Source: Baylisascaris procyonis
Lineage: Eukaryota; Nematoda; Chromadorea; Rhabditida; Ascarididae
Direction: 5' to 3'
DNA: 64,000 bases
Assembly (NCBI GenBank): GCA_037389465.1
Contig: JAZARR010000234.1
Coordinates: forward strand, 434,001-498,000
The stretch's first letter is position 1, and each line of letters starts with the position of its first letter. A program made the translations under genes and the position numbers. The notes beneath the pieces are model-generated. The model had not been told where the DNA came from, ran no database searches, and was given only the letters and a program-made list of their open reading frames with translations. Shown in pieces: positions 38,301 to 50,460 of this stretch.

Positions 38301-41300
38301 AATACCTTTTTACATGGGCTCTTTCATGGAACTAGAAGTACCTATCACGTGAACAACATGTGCTCAAAGGGTGGATACAGATGTATCCTAAACGCACAAA
38401 TATGCCACCACTGAACAAAAGCCACTACTCACGAAAGAATAATGAAAACCAGAATAAGCAAACTTGGCTGAGTCGCGGGTAATTGAACGGCACGTCAGCT
38501 GCTCCGTCGTTGTGTGTCCGCATCTGTGGAAGTGGCGCTTTGTAACCGTCGGTTCCTCCGCCAAGGCCGTAATCAGGTCCTCCATAACCACCCGAACCAA
38601 ATCCTCCCGGTGGTGGTGGCGGTGGACCAGGATAGTATCCTAAAAACTCAGGATAATATTAAAAAGACAGCCACAATCGGTGGGATGAAAAAAGAAAGTG
38701 GAGATGAGGATTGACGATCTTTCTGAAGAATGCCATCTCTGATAAATAGAAGAGAACTGCAAAGAATTTTTTTTTTTGCAATGTGACGAACGGCTCCAAC
38801 AATGGTCGCCATTCGTGAAAAAATATCATTTTATAAAGAGGAAACCAAACCGAATGTCGGTACTCATCACACAATCGAAGATGATAAAGGGAAAAAGTGG
38901 TAAATTGTCTCGAGCACCCCTTTCGGGCCTGACAAGGAACAATAATTATTAAACACGAACACATTTTTCTCGAAGAATTTTTCATCGACGATAAACATAC
39001 GACAACCTTATTTCATCCTCAGCAAAAATTACTACACCTGTCAAAAGTTGACTTCTTTCGGCGATTCCCAGTAAACAGTCTCTGACAACGCTGAGAATAC
39101 ATGACAGGTTACAGGTCAAATCACAAAAAAACCTTCGAAATTACAAAGGAAATAAATACCCGTTTCAAAGATACAAATTAACAAGCTAGAAGCCATCAAT
39201 GATTAAATAGTGTGCTTGCAAAAAAAGTGCCTAAGGACAGCAGTGAAAACTTCCTAGCGCTCTTTTTAAGACCGTCCCTGCCATCAACGATAGCGACAAA
39301 GTGGAAAGATTCCACCATCTTTCAAAAAATGATCTGATCCATAACAGAAGCAAGTATGAACGCATAGATGATGTTAAGCGGCAATATTACTGTAATCACA
39401 TTGATGAACCAGACAGGATTGAATTGCCAAATTTTGCGCACGAAGTAAGCAAAAAGAAGATAGATGTTTTCTTCGCAAGTCTAACCTGTTCATGTTGAAC
39501 ATAAAGGCATATATGCTGCGCATCAAACATGGTCCTCTCAATTGTCACAATTTGCCACTTTATTATACCGTTTTGAGGCATGGACCCCTACTGATAGTCC
39601 TAGACTATCCTAATCTCATTTGATATCTAATCTATGAATCGAAAATCGAGCAACACCTAAACGACATCTATGTCTAGTTCCATCCTAAAGCTACACAAAG
39701 TCTGATTCTGAACAGATACTTTCACGATGCATGGCCATCTCTTCAGTAACACTGTCTAATCAAAGCAATAAAAAACTGGTCAAAGTAACGAAAGTACGAT
39801 GAATGGTTCACTCATTCCAACGAACAGTTGGTTGGAAACGACGCTTACCTCCAGAAGCGTTTCCATCGGGCGGCGGACCAGACGGAGGTGGAACGCTGTT
39901 GATACCCTGGTTGCCTCCGCCTGGATACATCCAGCCGTATCCTTGCTGAAAATTCGAAATTAGTTTGCTGGAGAAATGCACCATTAGCTTTCAATCTAGA
40001 TGAAGTTAATTTGACGATCATTACAAAGAAGAAGGATTGTTTAAAACAACTAAAGTATTTGAAAAGGCTATTAAAATGTCTTTCCCTAAAAATATGAAAA
40101 CACCTTTAGAAGCGACGGAAACCTCTAACTCTCGGTACTCTTACTTCCCCTTCAAGTAGAGATGAAAACAATCTTCGTGCCAACTTTTTCTACCTATCAA
40201 CGCCGTTTCTTCGCGGATGGGAAAAGCTTATTTTATATTATTTCCGCTCAATGGCGACTTCCCTATCTCATTCCCAGTTCTTTGAAAGCTCTCCATTTCC
40301 CTTCAAAGGAAAAAACCAAAAAAAAAACAAAAAGTAATAAAAACTAATCTAGTGCGTCACTGTGAGTTTCTTTCTTCAACATCATCGCCCTGATGACACA
40401 ATGTGTACAATCATTCATGCTACTCATTGCCATACAACAGTGAAACTGCATCTCGAAATTTCTATTTCTAGTATTTCCAGCTATATCACTGTATCTCACC
40501 CACAAAAATTATGCATCCGCATTTCAAAGTAAACCACTGAGTGAAAATAATCATAACTTGAGAAGCAAATTCTTTCCAAGACTCATTGGGAATTCCCGTA
40601 TCGGTCTCTCTTAACATGAAGCATTCTTTCCCAAGTTTTGGAGTGTTTACCCAGAAATATTCCATATTCAACGAACTAACGTATACATGGGTAATCTTTT
40701 TTCCTGAGAATACTTCTGGGGGAAATTGGGAAAAAAAGTTGAGCTGAAGCATTAAAACGGACCAAGACTGCGTGTAGCTCTATAAAAAGTAAATTTGGAA
40801 GATGGAATAAATAAAAAAACTGCTGCAATTCCATCCTTCACAGTACGAAAGAAAAGCGGAGCGCAACGGTTCAATACTACAGATACTTGGGATGAAATTT
40901 ACCAGTACGCAGATCAGCAAGGGAATCCATCTGATATGGGCAGCAGTGGAAGCCTAACCTTAATAATTTTGGATGTAGACTAGCAGCGTCTTGTGCAATA
41001 ATACCATGAAAACATCTTGTTTCTTTCTCAGGCAATCCTGTTTCAAAACATGACTCTATCCTTAAGTGTTGCCAGTTTAGTATGGCGCTCTACCTGCGCA
41101 ATTAGGAGTCCGTTGAATGGATCTGCGAAGAGAAAAGAGGGAGCAGATCATATCCATCATAGACCAGCTAACACTGAATTCACAAAAGAAAAATACTGAG
41201 TAAAAATCAGCGCATTTTGCAAATTTTTTGAGAAGGTTTAAGCTTGGATGTTTGCGTTCCTTATTTTTAATAGCATCGCGCTCGCCCAAAGCTTTCTTCT

Positions 41301-44300
41301 TTTGTTCTGAAACGTTTTCTTAATTCACATTTTTTTGCGGTATACTAAGGCCTTACTATGACAGGCACCAAACGGGACAAATATTTCTTAGCTTCAGGCG
41401 TTTCAATCCAAAGGTTCTTCTAGAACCTACATCAACCTATAGACAATTTCTTGACAACTTGTGGCCGGGATGTCCATAGCCCGCATTTAGACCTACCAAC
41501 ACTACATGAGCAATAGTTGATAGAGTGTAAACATTTATCTCGACTTCAAAAAAAATAAATAAATAAATAAACTAGCAACTTCAGAGTGCAACTTACTCCT
41601 CCTTGATTCTTGAAATCGATTAGCATCTGCTCTGCAGCAGCCACCTCATCTTCGCGCATGACATTCGGATCCGGCGTGAATGGTATGCCCGCGCTCTTCG
41701 CGATCTCGATCAAGTACCTGCAATGTACTATACCTATTATTAGAATAATTTTTATTTCCTTAGTTCCAATTATACATCTGCATTTGTATCAATGTTTAGG
41801 TAGAGGTTTACCTAAGGAAAATGTTTTATAAAAAATATGTGGGCAAGAATAATGCTTAAATCAGTCAACTTTCTTAGACTAGAGCCTGCTGAGCAAAGAG
41901 TAAACTGCAATCGCACAAACAGCATGATGGCACAGTGGATGTCGGTATCACACTCATTTTATACGGAACCAAACTGAACGTCTCTGTCAAAATAAAGAGT
42001 TATGAGCTTATCCCAATGGAATTCTGCATCTATTCTGCTGAATTAACGGATAAAATCCCTCAGTTCAACATCAAATTCACCATCACCCACACCGTCAAAA
42101 CTTTTGACGCAATCATGCCGTTTGTTTTCTCTCAATATAAATGCCCCTGACTGCAATCAATCTTTTCCTTCAAGACGTCAGCATGAGCAAAGCACATACC
42201 ACCACATCTCCTCCCTCTCCCTCATATACTCTGTGAAAAAAAATAAAATAGAGAATCGGCTTTATGAAAAGTCGCTTAAATCATAAGAAAAAGTGCATTG
42301 TTGAATTCTCCAAGCATCCATTGAACCCTCGCATGTAAACACTTCCTGAATACCAACAGAACCTCCAAATGCGAGTGCCCGCCAAACATCCGCGAAACTT
42401 CAGTGTCTTTATATCTCTGATGGTCTCAACAATACCCATGCATCAGGCGAAATAAGCTGCTTTACCGATAATATTTCAACGCACAAAGTTTTCCTACGAT
42501 CAGCTATAGCCTCGCAGTAATATACACGAGAACAGACGCAATTACTACAATTAATACTCGAACAGAAGTAAGCAATGTTCGTTTTGAAGCATATAAATCA
42601 GTGGAATCGCTTAAATATTGTACAGCAAATTCAGCTGAAAACGGTTATCAGCCCCCTTACAGTGCGGTTAAGAAAATGGATTCAATTTTGATCTGTATGA
42701 GGCTGCTCCCAAATTACGATTACCTAAACTTCTATAAAAATTGAGTGCCAATAGGGCCCCGAATCTACAAATCACGTCCTCCTCGTTACCGATAAATGCT
42801 GTCTGAGCGGATATCTTAATAAAATAAAATGGTATAATTATTCTCTGTCCCATTTGTGCGGAAATAAACAGAACTGACCTTTCAACTAGGAGCTTTGGTG
42901 GAGCTTGAACACTCAGCTTTGCGATGAGTTTTGGAGCCACTTTCGCCGGAAATTCGAGCTGATTTGCGCGTGCTGCTTCTGCGAATGGTTTGCCGTATTT
43001 CAGAGTTAGCTGATCGCTAATTATCTAAAACAACGATAACACAAATAAGTTTGCTATACTCTTACTCAACATATCCCTCTCACTTACCTTCCCCCTTCAC
43101 TCTATAGCTAATTTAATTATTCTTCAATAAATAGCCTATGAAGTTTGCAACAATCATTTGCTCTTATTATAATTGAAATTTAATTCAATTCTATAATGGC
43201 TCCTCAACTACTTAGTCTGCAAATAATAATATTAAACAAATCAACTATCGAAGATGCATATCTTTAAAAGAGATGATTTTAAACGACGTATCATCAAAGC
43301 AAAACGAATTCAAAGCAACGCTCTGGGATGAGGCCTTTAAAGAGGCATTCACTCAATTTTGTACTATTATTCATATTCGTTTGATTTCAATTTTAAATAC
43401 AGGCAAATTAGAGTATGAACTGATTTACAGCATCAACGAAAGTATTTTTATTTTATCCACGAGAGGCATGGAGTATGAGATCAAAGTGGATCATAAAGGC
43501 AGAAATCCCTCATCGGATCAAACTAGGATAGCACAATGGGTCGAAAAGAGTGATGCCCTCACCCTTGAGCTTCAGAAGCCTTTCATCAACTCTTTGTACA
43601 GTCGCTACTTCTTCTTCATGATCTAAAGAAGCGTAAACTCCTTTACATCGAGAGGAGTTCATTACATCAGCACAATATTCCTAAATCATCCTCAACAATC
43701 TTCCCATCCTCATCCTTTCAGGATCCAATTTCAGATCTACCCGAAGCAAAAAAACAATGAATACAATATGGTCTTTTATCTAACCTATCGATCACTACCA
43801 TAACAGTAAGCAAATGTCTGCAGCTGAATATAAACCACTAATACCAAAGAACATTTAGGCAACTTCATACAGCAACTGACCGAGAACCGATATGTCCAGA
43901 TAAAAAAACAAACAAAAGAAACAATATGAGTTACCTTGAATTCAGATATATCAGTCGCAACTCGAGGTGCAGCCCATAAAATGCTGATCACTGCCTCAGC
44001 AATACCATCATCCAACTGCCTAAAATGGATATTTAAACTTATACGAAGCAACCACATTCATCCTTTAATAGTTCAGACATCAGTCACAGTATGCTACGCT
44101 AATTCAAACGTATAATTCGGAAATTATTCCGGAAACGGTTGCGATCTTCCGGAAAAACTCACACAGATCAACACAGAACAACTTTAAACCACAAATGATA
44201 AACTCAGGCCACATGGTTCTAAAACAAATACGATGTCTAGAGATCGATGCCGTTAAAAAACACGACAAGAAAATGCACAACGTCTTAATGTAGTTCATCT

Positions 44301-45227
44301 GAGTTGAAATAAATGCAACGTTTGCCATCGATGTTAAACACCCTCATCAACATTGATAGCATCAAAATGCAGTGATGTTTTGATTTTGCTATTCGAATAC
44401 CGCTAAAAAATGTCTTATATATTCGGCCCAGAGGCCACCTTGCCCAGATGGTATTTGCTTGCCGAAAACCCAGAAACCCTCTTATATCGATAAAATAAAT
44501 AAAAATGCCTTTCTCTAAGGTTTCAATCTAGATTTAATGGCAATGATGTGGTATAAAGAACGTTGAAAAAAGAAGAATAAATTAGGGGGTGAACTTACTT
44601 CATTTGTTGAATTAGACCGAATCTAGCCAATAAAAGATCGCAATACATTTCGAGTAGCTCGTATGCCTCAACCAAGAAATCCTCACGAATTATATGTTCA
44701 ACTCGAATTCGGGCACGATCCTCTTTATGCTCTGAAGTAGAATTTTCAATTGATATAAACGAAACAGATCATACAGAGAAAAAAAATTGGCCAAAATTGA
44801 AAACAGCTTATGTTCTCTTCTATCAATAACACTTTATTTATTATTTATTTATATTAATAATCATATTTATATTAAATATCATAACAGCCATGGCTGCATG
44901 TCGATTCAAGGTAAGCCATATGAATAAACGACCTTCCATAAAACACAGCTTTGCAAATTCTTAATACAAGGAAAGCGCATTCTCCCGATTCACCAAAACA
45001 ATATAAATCAAGCAGTTGAAATATCTCTGAGAGATCACTTCTAAAGTAATGATGATCGCAATAAAAATAAATAAACAAACAAACAAACCAGCAATGAAAT
45101 CTGCAATTTCGCCTCGGGATTTCAACGCCATCTCAGTCTTCTTCTTTTCCACTAACTTCAAACGATTGATTGCCAGTCGAAGATTCGTCTTCAACTTCGC
45201 ATATTGTGTTCCCCAACTAATCGACAT
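35373..45227 (-). CDS. IST1: IST1, ESCRT-III-associated regulator of VPS4, nine exons
   Basis: Exons, 5' to 3': 45227-45089, 44731-44599, 44019-43935, 43024-42879, 41717-41597, 39945-39849, 38639-38464, 37521-37410 and 35557-35373, totalling 397 residues in one frame. IST1 is an ESCRT-III-like protein that binds CHMP1 and VPS4 and acts in endosomal tubule scission, multivesicular bodies and cytokinesis. The first five exons give the helical Ist1 domain: LRLAINRLKLVEKKKTE, RARIRVEHIIREDFLVEAYE, YCDLLLARFGLIQQMK, SILWAAPRVATDI and QAPPKLLVERYLIEIAK. A Pro/Gly-rich linker follows (exons 5-8, with a run of six prolines in YYPGPPPPPP). The last exon ends with a MIT-interacting motif, LDFDDLAKRFDQLKKK, which binds the MIT domain of VPS4 and its partners. 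The ATG at 45227 opens the conserved N-terminus. The last acceptor is GAG (before 35557), and the donors after 45089 and 38464 are gtttg-type. Intron 8 (35558-37409) carries an unusual purine/pyrimidine switch. The identity is firm. Confidence 0.96.
35761..37140. other. Purine-rich block switching to pyrimidine-rich block in IST1 intron 8
   Basis: On the plus strand about 800 bp from 35761 to 36575 are strongly purine-rich, with recurring 'tggaaaa' and 'gggaaaa' words. After a C-run at 36586-36609 the next 500 bp or so are strongly pyrimidine-rich (ctttct, ccctt words). The change is abrupt. There is no conserved coding sequence. The long frame at 36025-36600 is an artefact of this composition, being rich in Phe, Ser and Leu. 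Confidence 0.8.
43273..43626 (+). other. 117-codon open frame antisense inside IST1 intron 3
   Basis: ATG to stop, lying wholly inside the intron between exons 43935 and 43024. It reads as a fairly normal mix (for example HKGRNPSSDQTRIAQWVEKS) but has no motif I know and no supporting promoter or splice evidence. It is probably chance; a nested gene is possible. Confidence 0.15.
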
Positions 45228-48200
45228 GATCCCTTTTCCAATTATTTAACCTGTAAATTTCATTCCTTTAAAAATATTCTCTAATTAATCGAGGTAATAT
45301 TTAGAGACATCAAAGACATACAACTCGGAAGTTTATAAAAACAAAATAAAAAATATTATCTTTGAAAAACGATCTTTGATTTTAAATATTTCAATAATTT
45401 TATGTGTAATATGTCATATAAGCATTGTAAGAAATGACTGATTGCAATCAAATTATAAAGTGGCTAACTATGATTGCAAAGATCATAACATTCGAGACAA
45501 TAGCCGACAAGCTCGAAATTCAAACAACATAAAATAAAAGCTCAAACATCTATACCTAAGTGGTTGTCAAAAAGATTAGTAAAAGATGATTAAAATCAAA
45601 TTCGACACCTATCGGAAGTAGCTAAAGGAACCGTTTATGCCCGAGATGTCGAATTCAAATATTGATCATTTCTTACGAATGGAACAGCAAATTCAAACTC
45701 ATATATGGGACAATATAATTTATTAATAAAAAAAAAAAATTTACAGCAATAGGAAAATATATTTCAACTGGTTCAATTACACTATCACAATAAATTATTA
45801 AAAACGTAGCAAGCGATAGAATTGAACTACAGTAAGCAAAAAATTACAGCCCCGTGAGGCAAAACTTGTGACTCTCATTCAGTAATTACACGAGGCTTTG
45901 CGCCATTACTTAATTTTCACGCCTCATTATGTGAGGCTGCAAGTTTTGCAAGTTCAAGAATGGCTTATGCATATATTGCACAAATATATCACTCCATACA
46001 CATGGACGACTGCACATTTTTCTTAGCTAGTTACCTAATTAACGGTCATTAAATAGGACAGGTGAAGCATAAATGAACGGAAAGGAAGAAAACAACAAGG
46101 ATGCGACAAATGGGTGAATTATTCTCGTTTATATACATAAAAGTCATTATTGATCGATAATGCCTCTTTGAAGATCGCACAGAGTTGTTGAAACTCATCG
46201 GGGAATATAGCAATCGAATCGGTGGTGATCGTAATACCCTCCAGGTGGAGTAGACCATCTACAATATCCCCGAATGAAGTAGATCACCTTCAAGGCATAA
46301 GAGGACAGCATCCCATCCAGTATTTTTACACTGCACACTCCCTTGGAATTTTTTACACTGCACTACTAATGGGCGAGTAAACTACAACGCCAACAGTAAT
46401 ACGAAAAATAAAGCGACAGGTGGTCGCCAATTCCTTTATAAACGAATAATAATGAAAACGAATAGCAAACTTTAGGCACATAATGGTCCTAACTAGCTGT
46501 GCATAGGAAACATAAACGGCACGAATGAACACGACGTGAAGCAATCGAATGAAGACAACACTGGTGGTGATTCACCAGTTAGCGATAGACGATAACGCGC
46601 TGCAAAAATTCATCGCTTTTTTTTCGCGCGCAATTAAACGCTTATTAAATGTAGCAGCTAAAAAATAAACCGTTGCTTATGGTCGATTTATAGCCGTGAT
46701 AGGTAATAAACATCGCATTGAACAGGACGAACATGCAATGGACAGAATGGACAATGGTCATTTTTCGGATACTCGACGTTCCAGATTCATTAAGCGTGAA
46801 AAACAGCCAACTTCCAATCAACTTCAAGGATGCCTCTTATTGGCTAAGTTTATCGATAGAATATACCGTTCTGCAACAATAAAGCATAATAAAGAAATTA
46901 GGGGTTTATATAAGTGACACTTATTGAATGTATACGACCGATAGCAGTTGGCAATACTTGCCAATATCTTCTGCTGCTAGCATCACATCTGGTGTCGTAT
47001 ACCATAGGCAGTTTCAGCTACCACCACTATCATTCGATACCCCGACAATCAGTGCTTCAAAACCTCATCGTCTAGAAGCAAACTCTTTCCGATCAACACA
47101 AGTGTTTGTGAAGTCCCGCCGTCCATATGGATTTTCCAACTTTCATTTCTCGGAATTTGAAACAAATTAAGGATCCAAATGGTAAACCCAACAGATGAGT
47201 AAATTAGTCGCTTTGGCTGAATTTCACCGACTTGCAAAGCTTAATTTTCATACTCGGCTGGCCAAGCAACTGGATCGGCCAACACTCCGATCAAACCTTG
47301 CCGATTAGGTGAACCTCGCTGTTGTCTTCATGCGGCTGGCAACCCGATCGGTCTAATTTCAGGTGAGTGCACGAATGGGCTGAAGCTTCGTAGGTTCAAC
47401 TCCTACAGGGACTTTACCGAATCACTTCAAGTCGACTCATCTCAAAGGTGGATTTGCATCAGATCACCTCACCGTATTGTACGATACTCTGACCTTTTGT
47501 GGGTGATACTTCAGCTCAACGTGTATCGCCGCTGAATCCATGCAAAATAACCTTTAAAGCAATACATATAATGGTCTGGACTTATGCCAGACAGATTGTC
47601 TCTCAGTTGTCGATTAGACAGATAACAATTCGCTAACGAAGTGATAAAATCATTCTACAAAAGAAATATCGAACCGTTCAAAAATATGAATGCGGAACGG
47701 AATTAAGATAAGATTCGAAATAAAAAATCGCAAATATTTATTCAGATTGCAACAAACTTATGCACCAACAACCATTATACATAAGTGATTGTCAATTTTA
47801 AAAATTCACTGATTATCTCATCCCGATCCGCTCTTAACAAACGGCGAACCAAAGACATCGATTATACTAGTACCTCGACTGTCACCATCGAATGCCTCAT
47901 AAGCGTTGTCCTGCCAGCCTCTTCTTGCTTCAATTACCCTTTTCGGCTGTCATGCTAGTGAAAAAAACACTTCGAAACCGAGAATATTTTACCGTTAAAA
48001 AAAGGCCGGAAAATCGTCTAACTGCCTAAAATTCACTCTTCATTATCGTCCAGTAAATTGTTACGAAAGCCTCATACAACCTCATTGCCTCTGTTGAATA
48101 ATCCTAATATTAGCAGTCACTTCAATCTTTATTTCAAGGAGAAGGAAAGAATAAATGGTAGATGAATGAATCCCTCAAAAACAACCTTCTCATGTTCTTT

Positions 48201-50460
48201 CATTTATGCCAATAAACTTATTCAATTCCCTATCACTCATTTCAGTGCAATATCATCGTTTGCCTATTTATCGTTGCTGATGCACGCTGTATTTCAGGAT
48301 GTTTTTCCACGGTAAAAACACTTCTTTACCTTTAAAACTCTAAAATCGCCATAAGATTACATAACGAACTAAAATAATTCTTGCTACTTCGTTAATGATA
48401 GCTCTCCATAAAAGCAATAAGGTTGCGCATGAAAGTGCGCTACATATCAAATAACAAGCAGCTGGCAACAAATTTACCTTCGCATTTGTCTAGCTGGCAG
48501 CTGCTCTGATTACGATTCTGTCTTATAATTAAATCCTACTTCACTATAACATAAGAAAGATGCAATGAAATTCCAACCTTAATGGAAGACACTCAAATAC
48601 TACATATCTAAATCTGAAACAAAAAAAAAACCCACAAAACGAACAAATATATGTAATATATATATAAATCGATATTGAACAAAGCATTAGCAAATAACGT
48701 TTGTCCAAACAAAATAAACTATTCTATCAACTAAAAGACTTCATTCCATAATAGCTAACAAAAAGTAACAAAGAGTAATCGACAAACCATAAGTATATAA
48801 CGTATCGTAAAAATTAACCGATCAGACCGATTCGACCTCTCGAGGTGTTACCAATGCCTTTGATCATCGATCCTGCAGGTGAAAATTTTAACCACTATCC
48901 ACTTGTCGACCATGACTAAGGCAACCAATAGATATTGAATGATGCGATCGAATCGGTCGAATCGATTGAATTCTACAGAATGTTGAAGAAGCGTTTCGAA
49001 TTCCACATACTCAATCAAAAATGATCGATCGGTTGTTCGTACAATACCTCAACAACAACAAAAAAATTCCCCTCAATCCTATTCGTAATTTCGAGTAATA
49101 GTGATCGAATCTTTAATTATGCATTTCTGTATACTTTTAGTTCCTCAATTAACTATAATTTTTAATTTCTAAAAAAAAAATTTACATCTATACTCTCCAG
49201 CTATGAGTTGATTTATTCCAAAACAAAAACCTTACTCCAAACTTTTCCATCATTTCCCTTGCCAAAATTTTATTCCACTTCATGAATTAAACATCCGAAC
49301 GACTGCATAACAAAACTCATCTATAAATATCATTGATATCACTTCAACTTAACAACTCATAAAGTGAATCGAAAAATCATCAGTATAGAGCAAAAATAAA
49401 TTATCAAAATTCTTCGTTGCAATATGCGAGTTTCCTCGCATAATGCTAGAACCAAATTAATCTCAAACAATGCATAGGATTGTAAAAAAAAAGAAAACAA
49501 TATGCAACGATGCAACAATGCAACAGCAAAACCCAACAACTAAATGATGCGGTTTGAATATAAGCTTAATCATAGAAAATCGATTCAAATATTGTAAATT
49601 AAATAATAAAACGAAGATCCAATTTTATTTATTTAATTACTTTTTGCAGCATAGGATACGAATGAGATGAAAAAATTTGAAAAGCCATCATCCTTTTGTT
49701 TATGTCGACAACGTGAATCAACCAAATGGAAATTCTTCGTCGCACAACACTAATGCAGCAATAATCAAACACACAAATAATTATTAAGACAATCATATGC
49801 AAATCAACAACGTCGAGAAATTTTTCTCTTCAATTTCAACAATCCCCAAGGGGAAGATTACCCGCCAATAATTCCCAGTGGGGAAATTATTTACCCGACA
49901 AAAACATCTCGAAAACCGATTGCTAGAATCATAACTTTCTGAAAACTTCATAATGGGAGAAATGAATTGGAATTTGCTAAAAACGATCGATGATCCAAAA
50001 AAGTAGCTCATGCTGGAAAGAATCAAAAATAAAGGCACTAAAAGGCGGGGGGGGAAGGAGATGTATGAGCTGGAAAGAAGCAAAAATGAAGGGGACAGAG
50101 ATGAAAAGGGAATGAGTGAAGCCAAATGGAAAGTATCATAAAAAGGCAGTTGCAGGGAAAATGTTTCACTTGCAAGCCCCAATTATGACATAAACAACCC
50201 AAAAATCCAGCCTTCTTTTCAACGCACATCCTCCTTCCCTTGGTTCCTCAGAAATGAGCAATCCATCAGCAACATTGCCCATCGCCATCCTCATTTTCCT
50301 TTCCAAACACTCTCAAAGTGCCAATAAAAACAACTTCAATTCACTTCAATTCCTCACCCATAATAAAATTACAAGTGAAAATGTGAGCTAAAGTTATTTC
50401 GTATAATATCAACACTCCAAATAAAATCATCAGTACATGCAAACAAACTCGATCACAACC
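45228..50460. other. Intergenic region between IST1 and CTP synthase
   Basis: This should hold the IST1 promoter (right of 45227) and the CTP synthase 3' region (left of 50461). It includes a nested inverted repeat at 45859-45949 and a GC-richer segment at about 46920-47600 with open frames on both strands (80 codons plus at 46928-47170; 62 codons minus at 47049-47237). Near 48815-49030 there is a cluster of CGATCG and GATCGAT-type palindromes. No protein family is recognisable. Confidence 0.5.
45859..45949. repeat. Nested inverted repeat, about 90 bp
   Basis: The outer arms GCAAAACTTG (45859-45868) and CAAGTTTTGC (45940-45949) are perfect complements. An inner hairpin has arms GCCTCA and TGAGGC (45921-45926 and 45932-45937) with a 5-base loop. 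'gtgaggc' also occurs as a direct repeat at 45854 and 45931. It could be a small MITE-like remnant or a structured RNA element in the IST1 upstream region. Confidence 0.55.

Noticed and set aside
47390..47406. tRNA-like T-arm (5-bp stem, ttcaact loop)
   Set aside because: No matching 5' acceptor strand, D-arm or anticodon arm could be placed upstream at the right spacing, so no tRNA gene is called.
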